NCBI GenBank assembly: GCA_016786585.1
Contig: JAEUUI010000015.1
Location: forward strand, 186,001 to 250,000
Reading direction: 5' to 3'
Length of the DNA stretch: 64,000 nt
From: Cyclobacteriaceae bacterium
Lineage (GTDB): Bacteria; Bacteroidota; Bacteroidia; Cytophagales; Cyclobacteriaceae
Shown: positions 15,423 through 25,208 of the stretch, one piece after another
Layout of the letters: every line of letters starts with the position of its first letter
How positions within the stretch are numbered: the stretch's first letter is position 1
Translations under genes and position numbers: made by a program
Notes under the pieces: generated by a model
Databases searched by the model: none
Seen by the model: only the letters and a program-made list of their open reading frames with translations
Told to the model about the DNA's origin: nothing

Positions 15423-17834
15423 ATGCTTCGTAACTACCTAACCGTTGCCATCCGCAACGTACTCAAGGACAAGTTCTACTCGCTTATTAATGTTTTCGGG
15501 CTTACGCTCGGAATCGCCAGTTGCATTTTTATAACCATTTATATCCACGATGAACTCAGTTACGATCGGTTCAATGAAAAGGCCGACCGGATTTACCGGA
15601 TAACGGAATTCATCGAAACGGAAGGCTCCGGTGAGCGTTCCTCGAGTGCGCCTTTCCCCACCGGCCCTACACTACAGGAAGATTACAGTAACCTGATTGA
15701 ATCGCAGGTACGCTTTTTTGATTTTCAATCTCCCACCCTGTTAGTCGCCAATCGTGACGACAACGAGAAAGAATTCAACGAACCGAATGTTCTGTTTGTC
15801 GACTCTACGTTCTTCCGGATTTTCGATTATGAGGTTATTAAAGGCAACAAGGAGACCGCGCTGTCTCAGCCCAACTCGGTGTTGCTCACAGAAAGTGCAG
15901 CGAAGCGCTATTTCGGAGATCAGGATCCCATCGGAAAGTTTTTAAGAATTGAAGGCCGCCAGGAATTGATGGTTACCGCTGTGATGCCCGATACGCCACG
16001 CAACGCACATTTTCAATTTGATTTCCTTGTGTCGTTTTCAACGTTACGCAACTTCTTCAATGGTCAATATCCGCAAACGTGGTATTGGAATCCCTGCTGG
16101 ACATATGTATTGTTAAAACCAGGCGTTAATCCATCGGAGCTCTCTCAATATTTCCCTGCATTCATTCAAAAGTATTTCCCTGAATTCATCCGTGCCGAGG
16201 CCCGCATGGAATTACAGCCGTTAACCAAGATTCACCTTAAATCAGATCTGGAGTTTGAACTGGAAGCTAACAGCAGCGAGCAAAACATCTATGTGTTTAC
16301 GGTAATCGGGCTGGTGATTCTTTTCATTGCAAGCATGAACTTCATGAACCTTTCCACTGCGCGGTCAGCCAAGCGGGCGAAAGAAGTTGGATTGCGGAAA
16401 ACACTTGGCGGAGAACGTCCGCAACTGGTATTTCAATTTTTGCTTGAATCGCTCATCATCGTGTTTCTGGCAATTGTATTGGCGATCGGTCTCAGTATAG
16501 CAGGATTGTCATCGTTCAACTCACTGGCTGAGAAATCGATTGGTTACGACATATTCTTTAACTCGGTGATCCTGCTCTTGCTGTTGACCGTATTTATTAT
16601 TGTGGGCATCGGCTCGGGGTTGTATCCGGCATTTGTACTGAGCTCATTCGTTCCGGCAAAGGTTTTGAAAGACAGCCAGGCGAAAGGCGGCCGGGGTGCG
16701 GTGCTCCGCAAGGTACTTGTGGTTGTTCAGTTTTCATTGTCTATCATCATGATCATCAGCACGGTGATTGCCATCAACCAACTTGATTTCCTTCGCAAGA
16801 GTGATACAGGTTTTGATTCTGAACAGGTTGTCTACATCTCGGCCCTGCGAACCCCGATAACCCGGACTTACCCGGCTTTCAAAAAACAACTTGAACAACG
16901 CGAGGACATCGTGAGCATGACGGGTATCCTGGATGTGCTGGGTTCCAAGCATCAGGGCGACAACTTCCGGTTTGAGGGAATGGATAAGTCGAAGCTGTTC
17001 TCCGTGATCTGGATTAACCACGACTTCTTTAAAACATTCGATCTTAAGATGGCGGCCGGTCGCGAATTTGATGAAACAAAAACCACCGATGATACACTGG
17101 CAATTGTTGTTAATGAAGCTCTGGTAAAGCAAATGGGCTGGACTGCGGATAACGCCATCGGAAAGCCGTTTGACTACAATCAATATCATGGTGAGATCGT
17201 GGGCGTTGTCGAGGATTTTAACTTTGTATCCAAGCACAGAACCATTGAGCCGTTGATCCTTCAGCTAAGATCAAATCCTGGGCATTTCAGCTTTTCATTA
17301 AAATATGTTGCGATTAAACTCAACACGCAAGACATAAAAGGGACGCTTGCTGCGATTGAGCAAAAGTGGAAAGAACTCGCACCCGGTCGGCCGTTCGATT
17401 ACTTCTTTCTCGATGACGAACTTGATAAACTTTACAAGGATGAGGAGAAGCTTGGCAAAGTCGCGGGAATTTTCTCGGTGCTGGCCGTTGTTGTAGCCTG
17501 CCTTGGTTTGTTTGCACTCGCCTCGTTCATTGCAGAAGAACGCAAAAAAGAAATCGGTATCCGGAAAGTGATGGGAGGTTCAGTAGGCCAGATTGTTCTT
17601 CTGCTGTCAACCGATTTCTCAAAGCTGATTGCCATTGCATTCATTATCTCCTGCCCGATTGCCTGGTATGCCGTTAACAAATGGCTGAATGGCTTTGCGT
17701 TTAGGATCGATATCCATTGGGGGATATTCGCACTTGTCGGGCTGGTAACATTCGCGATTGCGTTGCTCACCACAAGTTACCGGGCGTTGCAAGCCGCGTT
17801 CTCAAATCCAATCAAGACGCTGCGGCACGAGTAA
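15423..17834 (+). CDS. FtsX/MacB-type ABC transporter permease (two-module)
   Basis: 803 residues of the long Bacteroidota permease type: TM1 (about 20-42), a MacB-like periplasmic domain, an FtsX three-helix module (about 280-425), a further TM helix and second periplasmic domain, then a C-terminal FtsX module (about 675-795). Conserved family features include LTLGIASCIF at the N-terminus, FMNLSTARSAKRAKEVGLRK before the third helix, and ERKKEIGIRKVMG near the end. Such proteins pair with a LolD/MacB-type ATPase in mechanotransmission or export, but no ATPase gene is adjacent. It may be involved in stress response or lipoprotein or peptide export. The ATG at 15423 opens directly with the typical MLRNYLTVAIRN. 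Confidence 0.92.
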   Translation: MLRNYLTVAIRNVLKDKFYSLINVFGLTLGIASCIFITIYIHDELSYDRFNEKADRIYRITEFIETEGSGERSSSAPFPTGPTLQEDYSNLIESQVRFFDFQSPTLLVANRDDNEKEFNEPNVLFVDSTFFRIFDYEVIKGNKETALSQPNSVLLTESAAKRYFGDQDPIGKFLRIEGRQELMVTAVMPDTPRNAHFQFDFLVSFSTLRNFFNGQYPQTWYWNPCWTYVLLKPGVNPSELSQYFPAFIQKYFPEFIRAEARMELQPLTKIHLKSDLEFELEANSSEQNIYVFTVIGLVILFIASMNFMNLSTARSAKRAKEVGLRKTLGGERPQLVFQFLLESLIIVFLAIVLAIGLSIAGLSSFNSLAEKSIGYDIFFNSVILLLLLTVFIIVGIGSGLYPAFVLSSFVPAKVLKDSQAKGGRGAVLRKVLVVVQFSLSIIMIISTVIAINQLDFLRKSDTGFDSEQVVYISALRTPITRTYPAFKKQLEQREDIVSMTGILDVLGSKHQGDNFRFEGMDKSKLFSVIWINHDFFKTFDLKMAAGREFDETKTTDDTLAIVVNEALVKQMGWTADNAIGKPFDYNQYHGEIVGVVEDFNFVSKHRTIEPLILQLRSNPGHFSFSLKYVAIKLNTQDIKGTLAAIEQKWKELAPGRPFDYFFLDDELDKLYKDEEKLGKVAGIFSVLAVVVACLGLFALASFIAEERKKEIGIRKVMGGSVGQIVLLLSTDFSKLIAIAFIISCPIAWYAVNKWLNGFAFRIDIHWGIFALVGLVTFAIALLTTSYRALQAAFSNPIKTLRHE

Positions 17835-17850
17835 CGAAATGAATAAACGG

Positions 17851-17880
17851 ACTGCCGGTAAGAAACACTTCTCCGGCAGT
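17851..17880. terminator. Bidirectional terminator hairpin
   Basis: actgccgg and ccggcagt form an 8-bp stem with a 14-base loop between the convergent permease (+) and SRPBCC (-) genes. The + side continues ttgattt. Its T-tract is modest. Confidence 0.6.
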
Positions 17881-17885
17881 TTGAT

Positions 17886-18392
17886 TTATTTGTTGGGCAA
17901 GCCCCACTTTTCAACTAACTCAGCATTCAGTCCGCCTTCGGAAGCATTTGGCTTACCAATTCCTGTTGTGATGAGTTCTCTCAGGCTCCCCTGAATGTAA
18001 CTGGTCCACGCGTCCTGACAAACGTTGTAACATTCGTATTCCGGCACAAGGCCTTCATGGGTAAAGGTCACCACGGTGTTAACGCCATCGGAAGAGATAT
18101 CAAAAATCAGTTTTGTGTTGATCCACTCCGTGGGATCATTTGTAAAATTGAATTGATTATCCACTACCAGATAAACCAGTCGAATACCGGGATTCCTTTC
18201 AATCAGTCTGATTCGACATAGATGAACATCTTTATAATGGTAAAAGAACGTTTCATTGAGTTTGTCAGTGGGTCCGTCAATTTCTTGCGACCACCAGCCC
18301 CGGAAATTCATTATTGCATTAAAAACCGTGGCTGCACCCTGCTGCACGGTAAAACTTGTAGTATAGTCTTTCATCGCGATGCTGGTTGTCAT
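17886..18392 (-). CDS. SRPBCC (START/AHSA1-like) domain protein, second of a tandem pair
   Basis: 168 residues when started at the ATG at 18392, which overlaps the stop of the preceding gene as ATGA and implies translational coupling. An internal Met (18374, MKDY) is the alternative. The sequence follows the AHSA1-like SRPBCC pattern: AATVFNAIMNFRGWWS helix, several beta strands, VTFTHEGLVPEYECY, and a C-terminal helix. These helix-grip folds bind hydrophobic ligands; no catalytic residues are known for this group. It is clearly related to the upstream gene (VFNAI, WWS, TFTH.GL.PE.ECY all shared), with an extra C-terminal extension (about 140-168). Its ligand is unknown. Confidence 0.85.
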   Translation of the reverse strand: MTTSIAMKDYTTSFTVQQGAATVFNAIMNFRGWWSQEIDGPTDKLNETFFYHYKDVHLCRIRLIERNPGIRLVYLVVDNQFNFTNDPTEWINTKLIFDISSDGVNTVVTFTHEGLVPEYECYNVCQDAWTSYIQGSLRELITTGIGKPNASEGGLNAELVEKWGLPNK

Positions 18393-18835
18393 AAAGTTGT
18401 TGCATGAATCATCGGTCGTAGCCGGTTTTGCAGGTATTGCGTCCAGGCCGGTGCGCATGCTTCGTAACATTCTACTTCCGGGTGGAGTCCTTGATGGGTA
18501 AAGGTCAAATAAGTTTTTCCGTTCGATTGCGATATGTCGAAAATCACCCGGGTTCCGGTCCACTCATCTTTCTGTTCCAGAAAGTTTAGTTTACTCTCCG
18601 TGACGAGCCAAACAATTTTTTTGTCGGGGACGACTTCCGTTAAGCGCTGACGTGAAAAGTGTTCTCCCCCGCCAGCTAAAAATGTAAATTCATCATTAAG
18701 GTTATCTGTATCGCCTTCCAGTTTTTCGGAATAGTACCCTGACCACCATTGACGAACGTTCCGGATAGCGTTAAACACCGTACGAGGCGATTCGTCAGAA
18801 ACCAGGGTAATTGTAAAGTCATTTGTCGATTTCAT
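18389..18835 (-). CDS. SRPBCC (START/AHSA1-like) domain protein, first of a tandem pair
   Basis: About 148 residues from MKSTNDF at 18835; ATGs at 18853 and 18880 are alternatives, but the chosen one aligns with the paralogue. SRPBCC hallmarks are RTVFNAIRNVRQWWSG, a beta-rich middle and LTFTHQGLHPEVECYEACA, then a C-terminal helix. It is cytoplasmic with no signal peptide. It is transcribed divergently from a GlxA-type regulator beginning at 18959, so that regulator probably controls the pair. The two proteins may have arisen by tandem duplication and could form heterodimers or share a ligand. Confidence 0.85.
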   Translation of the reverse strand: MKSTNDFTITLVSDESPRTVFNAIRNVRQWWSGYYSEKLEGDTDNLNDEFTFLAGGGEHFSRQRLTEVVPDKKIVWLVTESKLNFLEQKDEWTGTRVIFDISQSNGKTYLTFTHQGLHPEVECYEACAPAWTQYLQNRLRPMIHATTL

Positions 18836-18958
18836 TTCGTTGTAATTTCTCATCGAAACAAATGTAGCTGACAATATCATTTTCGAGGGGTTGCCAAATA
18901 GACATCTTCGAGGGTTGATTTAGACATCACTTTACTTTACCTTTTCCAAAAAAAATTC

Positions 18959-19942
18959 GTGAAGCATATCACTATTCTTGTACCAAACGGCCGGAACAAT
19001 TTGAGCAGCATTGTCGGGACCTACAAAATCCTCGCGCGCGCGAACAGCTATTGGAAAGAAAAGCGAAAGGAAGAACTGTATAAAATTCAGTTAGCAGGTC
19101 TTTCCAAAACAGTGGATTTTCACGAAGGCTTATTCACGGTAAATCCGCATGCGCACATCAACTCCATCCGTAAAACAAACCTAATCATCATTCCGTCACT
19201 GAATCACAACTACGCATTGGCGGTGAGCGAAAACGGGCCGATCATAAAATGGATCCATAACCAATACAAAGCCGGAGCCGAGGTGGCAAGTATTTGCACA
19301 GGAGCCTTTTTGCTCGCGTCATCAGGTTTGCTTAGCGGAAAGACCTGCTCTACACATTGGTCATTTGCTGATTCGTTTAGAGTGTTGTTCCCTGATATCG
19401 ATTTGCAAACTGACCGTCTTATTACCGATGAACATGGAATCTATACAAACGGAGGCGCTTTCTCGTTCCTGAACCTCGTCATCTACCTGGTGGAAAAGTA
19501 TTTCGATCGGGAAACGGCAATCTTCTGCGCTAAAGTTTTCCAAATAGAAATTGATCGACAAAGCCAGTCACCGTTTATCATCTTTACAGGACAAAAAAAA
19601 CATGGTGATGAAATTATCCGGAAAGCACAGGACTATCTTGAAAAAAACCTCCATGAAAAAATTTCCATGGAAAAGCTATCATCGCGATTTGCCGTTGGCA
19701 GGCGTAACTTCGACAGACGATTTATAAAAGCTACCGGTAACACACCGGTTGAATATGCGCAACGGGTTCGGATTGAAGCAGCCAAAAAAGCGTTCGAAGC
19801 AACCGGTAAAAACGTAAACGAAGTAATGTTTGATGTCGGGTATACCGATGTCAAAGCGTTTCGTGAAGTGTTCAGGAAAATCACAGGAATGTCGCCACTC
19901 GAATACCGGAACAAGTTTAATAAAGACGCTGATCGGTATTAA
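18959..19942 (+). CDS. GlxA-type transcriptional regulator (DJ-1/PfpI domain + AraC HTH)
   Basis: 327 residues from a GTG start (MKHITILVPNG); no upstream ATG is in frame nearby. The DJ-1/PfpI-like domain (about 1-190) has elbow Cys113 in SICTGAFLLASSG, and the complete AraC double HTH (about 220-322) ends with TGMSPLEYRNKF. It is the second regulator of this type in 7 kb, but is more canonical at its C-terminus than the one at 12186. It is divergent from the two SRPBCC genes with about 120 bases between starts, the usual arrangement for regulator and target. The likely signal is a small molecule bound in the DJ-1 pocket. Confidence 0.9.
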   Translation: MKHITILVPNGRNNLSSIVGTYKILARANSYWKEKRKEELYKIQLAGLSKTVDFHEGLFTVNPHAHINSIRKTNLIIIPSLNHNYALAVSENGPIIKWIHNQYKAGAEVASICTGAFLLASSGLLSGKTCSTHWSFADSFRVLFPDIDLQTDRLITDEHGIYTNGGAFSFLNLVIYLVEKYFDRETAIFCAKVFQIEIDRQSQSPFIIFTGQKKHGDEIIRKAQDYLEKNLHEKISMEKLSSRFAVGRRNFDRRFIKATGNTPVEYAQRVRIEAAKKAFEATGKNVNEVMFDVGYTDVKAFREVFRKITGMSPLEYRNKFNKDADRY

Positions 19943-20087
19943 CGCGATTCAGGTTTTCCGCCCGCCAGCGAACGGTTGCGTACAATTCCGGACTGACAAA
20001 TTGGGATAAAACGGCTTGATCAGGGCAGATTCTCAATATTTTACTTGGAATGATTTTCGTAAACCCTGCGGCAAATCAGGATAACCT

Positions 20088-22475
20088 ATGCTGCTCAACT
20101 ATCTGAAGATCGCCCTGCGCACCATGCTGCGCTACAAATCATTCAGTATTATCAACGTTGTTGGACTAACCCTCGGCCTAACCGCATTCCTGGGAATCAG
20201 TCTTTACGTAGCCGATGAAATGTCGTACGACAACTTTCATGTTAATAAAGACCGCATCTACCGCGGAGTATCAACATTCGGATCAGGGAACGAATCGCGA
20301 AAAATGGGAAGCACACCCAACAAGCTGGCTACCACGGCAGTTAAAGAAATCCCCGAGGTTGAAAAAGCTGCACGCTACTTTCATCATAATTTCGGTGACC
20401 TCGCATTTATTTCGCGCGACACCGAAAATTTCAGTGAACCGAACCTGTTTTATGCTGACCCGGAATTGTTCGACATCCTTACGTTTTCATTCGTAAAGGG
20501 TAACGCGACCGAGCTTGCCAAACCCGGAGTTGTTGTGATCAGCCAAACCGCTGCCCAAAAGTATTTCGGAGAATCTGATCCGATGGGTCAGACGTTAATG
20601 GTGGATGGAAATTTACAACTCGAAGTAACGGGTGTTTACAAAGATCTTCCCTCAAATTCTTCACTTAGCCCCGCGCTGATTGCCAGCTTCTCTTCTAACT
20701 GGTTTGGCCAGGAGCGGACGCAAAGCTGGAGCAATGCCAGCTTCGACTCATTCTTTTTATTGCATGAAGGTGTATCGCAACAAGCCGCTGAAGAAAAAAT
20801 TACCGCGATGGTGGAACGTAATGTTCCGGCAGATCAAAGACGATCAACCATCACGTTGCAACCCCTACTGGATATCCGTCTTCATTCCGGAGATTTTGAT
20901 CCCTCCGATCGCAGGCAATATGGCGATCTGAAACAGGTTAAGATTCTGACCGCCCTGGCAAGCATCATCCTCATTATCGCAGCAGTTAACTACATGAACC
21001 TGTCGACCGCACAATCACAGCGCAGAAATAAAGAGGTCGGTATAACTAAAACCCTGGGCGCGACATTCTTCCAACTCACCCGCAGATTTTACATGGAAGC
21101 TTCCGTATTCGTGCTCGTATCGCTGCTGGTTAGCTTGGCGCTCTTCAGTATCCTGTTACCTACGTTCAACCAGTTAAGCGGAAAAGCGATTACCATGAGT
21201 TTTGCCAGTTCGGGAGTGTTCTGGATTGGTTTTGCTGCAGTGTGGTTTGTACTTACACTCATGGCGGGCCTCTACCCAGCGTTATACTTGTCATCCTTTT
21301 CGCCCAAGCTGGCATTACAAAAACTTACGCCCTCGGGCGGACAGGCATTTATCCGGAAAGGCCTTGTTGTTTTTCAGTTCTCGGTTTCGATTATTCTCAT
21401 CATTTGCTCCGTAGTGTTTTATAAACAGATGATGTACATCCGCGACAAGAAACTAGGCTATGAACCGGAACAGGTTTTAGCAATCACAACCGCTCCTGCG
21501 AAAGACCGGGATCAGGTTTTGGCAGTGAAAACAGCATACGAAGGTTTAACGGATGTTGTACAAGTTGCACGATCACAATCTTACCCGTGCAACTATGCCA
21601 GCGGTCGCGCCATCTATAAACCGGGCGATGAAGAAGGAACGCCCATTCAAACCGTTCGCGCCACGCATGAAGCACTTGGAGTTTTGAACATCAAGTTGTT
21701 AGCGGGAACAACCCTACCAGAAACAAAAGACCCTGCTGACACCACCACGCAATTAGTGGTTAACCGGGCCACGGTGGATTACCTCGGCCTTACTCCCGAG
21801 CAAGCTATCGGGCAACGGGTTTCGGTGATGGGCTTCGGACAAGTAACCGAGATTGTTGGAGTAGTAGAGAATTTCCATTTTAACTCACTCCACCAGGCGA
21901 TCAAACCGTTCTGCTTTCATAACACAAACCAGTCCGAGCCTCTCAGGTATTTACTGGTTAAGGTCAACACTGGAAATCTTACGGCAACACTTAAGCAACT
22001 GGAAAACACCTACCAGAAAAATATCAGCGCATCGTTTGAATATTTGTTTTTAGACGAGCACCTCAACACGCTTTATCGCTCCGAACAGAACCTATCGAAA
22101 GTTGTATTGGTTTTTGCAGGCCTTGCCATCTTCGTGGCATGCCTGGGATTATACGCCCTCGCTGCATTTACGACCGAGCAACGCACAAAAGAGATTGGCA
22201 TCCGCAAAGTATTGGGCGCATCAGTTACCAATGTTATTGGTCTGCTGTCGCGGGATTTTATGACACTGGTGCTGATTGCTTTTGTGATCGGCATACCGGC
22301 CGGCTACTATATGATGGATAAGTGGTTGCAGGCTTTCGCGTACAGGACCGACATAACCGTGGTTGTTTTCATAGCCGCGGGGTTAATCAGTATGTTGATT
22401 GCCGGGGCAACGGTAAGTTTTGAATCACTCCGTGCGGCCAGAACGAATCCGGTAAAAAGTTTACGAAGCGAGTAG
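20088..22475 (+). CDS. FtsX/MacB-type ABC transporter permease (two-module)
   Basis: 795 residues, the same two-module design as the 15423 gene: opening MLLNYLKIALRTMLR, first TM (about 20-42), periplasmic MacB-like domain, middle FtsX module with NYMNLSTAQSQRRNKEVGITK, second periplasmic domain, C-terminal module with TEQRTKEIGIRKVLGAS and final PVKSLRSE. It works as the membrane part of an ABC mechanotransmission or export complex, with the ATPase encoded elsewhere. Its stop codon directly abuts the stop of the convergent TMEM175-like gene (no spacer), so there is no room for a dedicated terminator between them. Confidence 0.92.
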   Translation: MLLNYLKIALRTMLRYKSFSIINVVGLTLGLTAFLGISLYVADEMSYDNFHVNKDRIYRGVSTFGSGNESRKMGSTPNKLATTAVKEIPEVEKAARYFHHNFGDLAFISRDTENFSEPNLFYADPELFDILTFSFVKGNATELAKPGVVVISQTAAQKYFGESDPMGQTLMVDGNLQLEVTGVYKDLPSNSSLSPALIASFSSNWFGQERTQSWSNASFDSFFLLHEGVSQQAAEEKITAMVERNVPADQRRSTITLQPLLDIRLHSGDFDPSDRRQYGDLKQVKILTALASIILIIAAVNYMNLSTAQSQRRNKEVGITKTLGATFFQLTRRFYMEASVFVLVSLLVSLALFSILLPTFNQLSGKAITMSFASSGVFWIGFAAVWFVLTLMAGLYPALYLSSFSPKLALQKLTPSGGQAFIRKGLVVFQFSVSIILIICSVVFYKQMMYIRDKKLGYEPEQVLAITTAPAKDRDQVLAVKTAYEGLTDVVQVARSQSYPCNYASGRAIYKPGDEEGTPIQTVRATHEALGVLNIKLLAGTTLPETKDPADTTTQLVVNRATVDYLGLTPEQAIGQRVSVMGFGQVTEIVGVVENFHFNSLHQAIKPFCFHNTNQSEPLRYLLVKVNTGNLTATLKQLENTYQKNISASFEYLFLDEHLNTLYRSEQNLSKVVLVFAGLAIFVACLGLYALAAFTTEQRTKEIGIRKVLGASVTNVIGLLSRDFMTLVLIAFVIGIPAGYYMMDKWLQAFAYRTDITVVVFIAAGLISMLIAGATVSFESLRAARTNPVKSLRSE

Positions 22476-23078
22476 TTACTTATTGCGATAGTAGCGGTTC
22501 CCGATGATCTGAAACACGAAAATCAGAACGAATCCGGAACGGCCCGCGATGGGTGAGATCAATGCCAGCGGAATACACAACAGAAATACTACGGGTGTAA
22601 TGAATGCGCGTAGCCGCATCCATTGCGCCTGTTTTTTACCAAGCGTTTCAGCGAGATTTTCTTTTTTAATCACATAGGCGGTAATCGCGTAGCTGAATAA
22701 ACCAATAAACGCCAGATCGATGCAGTACAGGAAAAACGGACCGTTTGAACTGAAATTCTCGGAATAGAAACCGGAAGAAAACGGCAACAACGCCACAAAA
22801 ATCAAAAGCCACACATTCAGCCAAACCAGGCGATTATCAACCGATTTTACAAAATGCATAATTACCAGGTGCCAGCGCCAGAAAAGTGCGGTCACCAGGA
22901 AGCTTATCAAAAACCCTATGAACAGCGGGATAAGTTTCGAAAGCACTCCACTCATTCCCAGTTCATGAATCTGTTCATGCGTGGGAATTTTAATTTCAAT
23001 AACCAGAAGCGTGATGGCAATGGCAAACACCGCATCGCTGAAGAACACAACCCGGTCGTGGGGATATTTAAATTCCAT
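22476..23078 (-). CDS. TMEM175-like potassium channel family protein (DUF1211)
   Basis: 200 residues from the ATG at 23078 (MEFKYPHDR); a TTG seven codons earlier is less likely. The family signature FSDAVFAIAITLLVIEI begins at residue 13, with the FSD motif at the start of TM1 that is diagnostic for TMEM175 proteins. About five to six hydrophobic segments follow. Bacterial members form tetrameric cation channels with modest K+ selectivity; the hydrophobic filter is made by TM1 residues. It probably acts at the inner membrane in ion homeostasis. It is monocistronic and convergent with the permease at 20088. Confidence 0.88.
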   Translation of the reverse strand: MEFKYPHDRVVFFSDAVFAIAITLLVIEIKIPTHEQIHELGMSGVLSKLIPLFIGFLISFLVTALFWRWHLVIMHFVKSVDNRLVWLNVWLLIFVALLPFSSGFYSENFSSNGPFFLYCIDLAFIGLFSYAITAYVIKKENLAETLGKKQAQWMRLRAFITPVVFLLCIPLALISPIAGRSGFVLIFVFQIIGNRYYRNK

Positions 23079-23129
23079 AGGTTTAAACAGGTTGTTCAAA
23101 TATAGTAAACGGCAGGCAATGAAATACGG

Positions 23130-25178
23130 CTACTGTTTCACAAAGTGCGAAACCTCTTTCGTAAATGTCAGCGTAAGCCTATGCATGGCACGGGTACAGG
23201 CAATGTACAGCATGCTTTTATCGACATCGGTTTTATAATTCTTCGCAGAGGCGAACGGAATAATAACCCGGTCGAATTCAAGGCCTTTAGCCAGGTGTGC
23301 AGTAGTAACAATTACTCCTTCGTAAAAAGAAGAGCTGTCGGGTGTGAGAAGATGCAAATCGTGAGCCCTCAATGCATCAAATACAAATTCAGCCTGTTCC
23401 TGAATTTTGCAGATTATCCCAAGCGACACATGTTTGGACGCCCGGAATTCAACAATCATCTTTTTCAGCTCAGCCAATTCATCCGCGTTCGAGTCTAAAC
23501 CAATCACCTGTGGTTCAGGTCCGTGACGCTCCATCGGAATACTGTTAGCGTTGGCCGATAGCCGCTGCGCAAAGTTGGTGATTTCAAATGTGGAGCGATA
23601 GCTTCGGAAAAGTTTTACCACATCGCCTTGCGGAAATACGCGTTCGATACTTTCGGCCGATGACGCGCTGTAAGGGTTTACCATCTGGCTTACGTCACCC
23701 AGAATTGTTTTCCGGCAACTGAACAGCCGCGCCAAAACAGCATATTGAACCGGTGTATAGTCCTGCATCTCATCGATCAGCAAATGCTTCACCCGGTCGT
23801 GCGCCTCATAACCTTCCAGACGCATTTTGAAATAGATCAACGGAAACACGTCACTGAATTCCAGTTTGCCGCCGGGCATGGTCTTAAACATCTCCGGCTT
23901 GCCGATCCACGAATAAAAATCGCGATAAAGATCAAACGCATTTCCGAACCGGAACATTTTAGGAATGCCCTGCCAGATTGTATTCTTTTCTTCGCCCGTC
24001 AGCTTGCGCTGAACGACATTTCGCAGGTGATTGCTCACGTCACGAACCACTTCCGGAAAACGTTTCAGCAACGGCATGCGGTGATACGCACGAAAGCGTT
24101 CCTGGATGAATGGAAACGGAAGCATCACCTTCCCTACTTTCAGTTCGGTGAAGTCGAAGTAGTTATTTTCAATGTGAATCAGGTATCGATTCAGCGATGC
24201 AAGAAAATCGAACGTGGCTTTGAATTTAATTCGTTCGATAAAACTACTGTCATGGTGTTCGAGCAATGACGCAACCTGTTCGAAAAAGGTCTGGAACTGA
24301 ACTTTGTTTTCGAACATCTGATTGGCGATATCTTCCATGCCCGTTTCCGGGATATGCTCTTCACCCAGTTCGGGTAAGACGTTACTGATGTAGTCGGAGA
24401 AAACTTTGTTTGGAGAGATTACAAGAATATCCCTCGAACGGATCTCATCGCGAAAGCGATAAAGGAGGAATGCAATACGGTGAAGCGCAATACTCGTTTT
24501 GCCTGAGCCCGCCACTCCCTGGATGATCATAACCGGAGTAGTTTCATTTCGGATAACGGCATTCTGGTCGCGCTGAATAGTCGCGACAATGTTCTTCATT
24601 TTATCGTCACTCGATTTGCTTAATTCCTGCTGCAATACTTCATCGTGAATGTTAATGGCGTTCTCGATCATGAACTCCATTTTTCCGTCACGGATTTTGT
24701 ATTGCCGCTTTAGTGTGATTTCCCCCGAAATTTTTCCTGAAGGTGTTTGATACGAAGCTTCTCCCAGTTCATAGTCATAAAACATAGACGAGATCGGGGC
24801 GCGCCAGTCATGAATTAAGTTGGCACGGTCGAGTTCATCAAAAAAAGTATGGATGCCGATGTAAACTGCTTCTTCGGATTCGTTCTGCGGAATAAAATCG
24901 ATCCGCCCGAAGTATGGAGAATTTACAAGCTTCAGCAATCTGCGCTTGCGTGCAACCGCTCCTTCTCCCGTGAATGCCATCCGGTTGATCGACTGTTCGG
25001 CAGCAACGAGGTCAGCCTCATCAAGGCCCGACTGGTGTTCATGAATATATTCCTTGTTCTGACGAAGTTCTTCCGAAAAATGCTTGACATTTTCGTCTGC
25101 CCGCCTGACGGCCTGCTGAAGTTTTTCCTTGATCCGCTCTAAATAGTCACGTTCTTCCTGCTCGGTTCTGTTGATCAT
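23130..25178 (-). CDS. HelD-like UvrD/Rep-family ATPase
   Basis: 682 residues. An N-terminal coiled-coil-like region (about 1-60) is rich in Glu, Lys and Arg. The superfamily-1 helicase core has Walker A at residues 221-229 (GVAGSGKTS), Walker B with DEMQDYTPVQY (about 460-470), a GDVSQ motif III and a C-terminal motif VI region (YIACTRAMHRL). HelD proteins bind RNA polymerase and recycle stalled or hibernating complexes by ATP-driven remodelling. The N-terminal arm enters the RNAP secondary channel in studied Gram-positive members; whether the Bacteroidota type does the same is untested as far as I can tell from the sequence. A general DNA helicase is the alternative. Confidence 0.85.
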   Translation of the reverse strand: MINRTEQEERDYLERIKEKLQQAVRRADENVKHFSEELRQNKEYIHEHQSGLDEADLVAAEQSINRMAFTGEGAVARKRRLLKLVNSPYFGRIDFIPQNESEEAVYIGIHTFFDELDRANLIHDWRAPISSMFYDYELGEASYQTPSGKISGEITLKRQYKIRDGKMEFMIENAINIHDEVLQQELSKSSDDKMKNIVATIQRDQNAVIRNETTPVMIIQGVAGSGKTSIALHRIAFLLYRFRDEIRSRDILVISPNKVFSDYISNVLPELGEEHIPETGMEDIANQMFENKVQFQTFFEQVASLLEHHDSSFIERIKFKATFDFLASLNRYLIHIENNYFDFTELKVGKVMLPFPFIQERFRAYHRMPLLKRFPEVVRDVSNHLRNVVQRKLTGEEKNTIWQGIPKMFRFGNAFDLYRDFYSWIGKPEMFKTMPGGKLEFSDVFPLIYFKMRLEGYEAHDRVKHLLIDEMQDYTPVQYAVLARLFSCRKTILGDVSQMVNPYSASSAESIERVFPQGDVVKLFRSYRSTFEITNFAQRLSANANSIPMERHGPEPQVIGLDSNADELAELKKMIVEFRASKHVSLGIICKIQEQAEFVFDALRAHDLHLLTPDSSSFYEGVIVTTAHLAKGLEFDRVIIPFASAKNYKTDVDKSMLYIACTRAMHRLTLTFTKEVSHFVKQ

Positions 25179-25208
25179 CCCGCAAAGATAACGAGAAAGC
25201 GCTAATGA

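Noticed and set aside
16734-17237. 167-codon - strand open frame inside the first FtsX permease
   Set aside because: Antisense shadow with no domain or start context; the permease frame is clearly coding.
23745-24269. 174-codon + strand open frame inside the HelD-like gene
   Set aside because: Fully antisense to a well-supported helicase; composition (many His, Phe, Gln) is that of a shadow frame with no motif.
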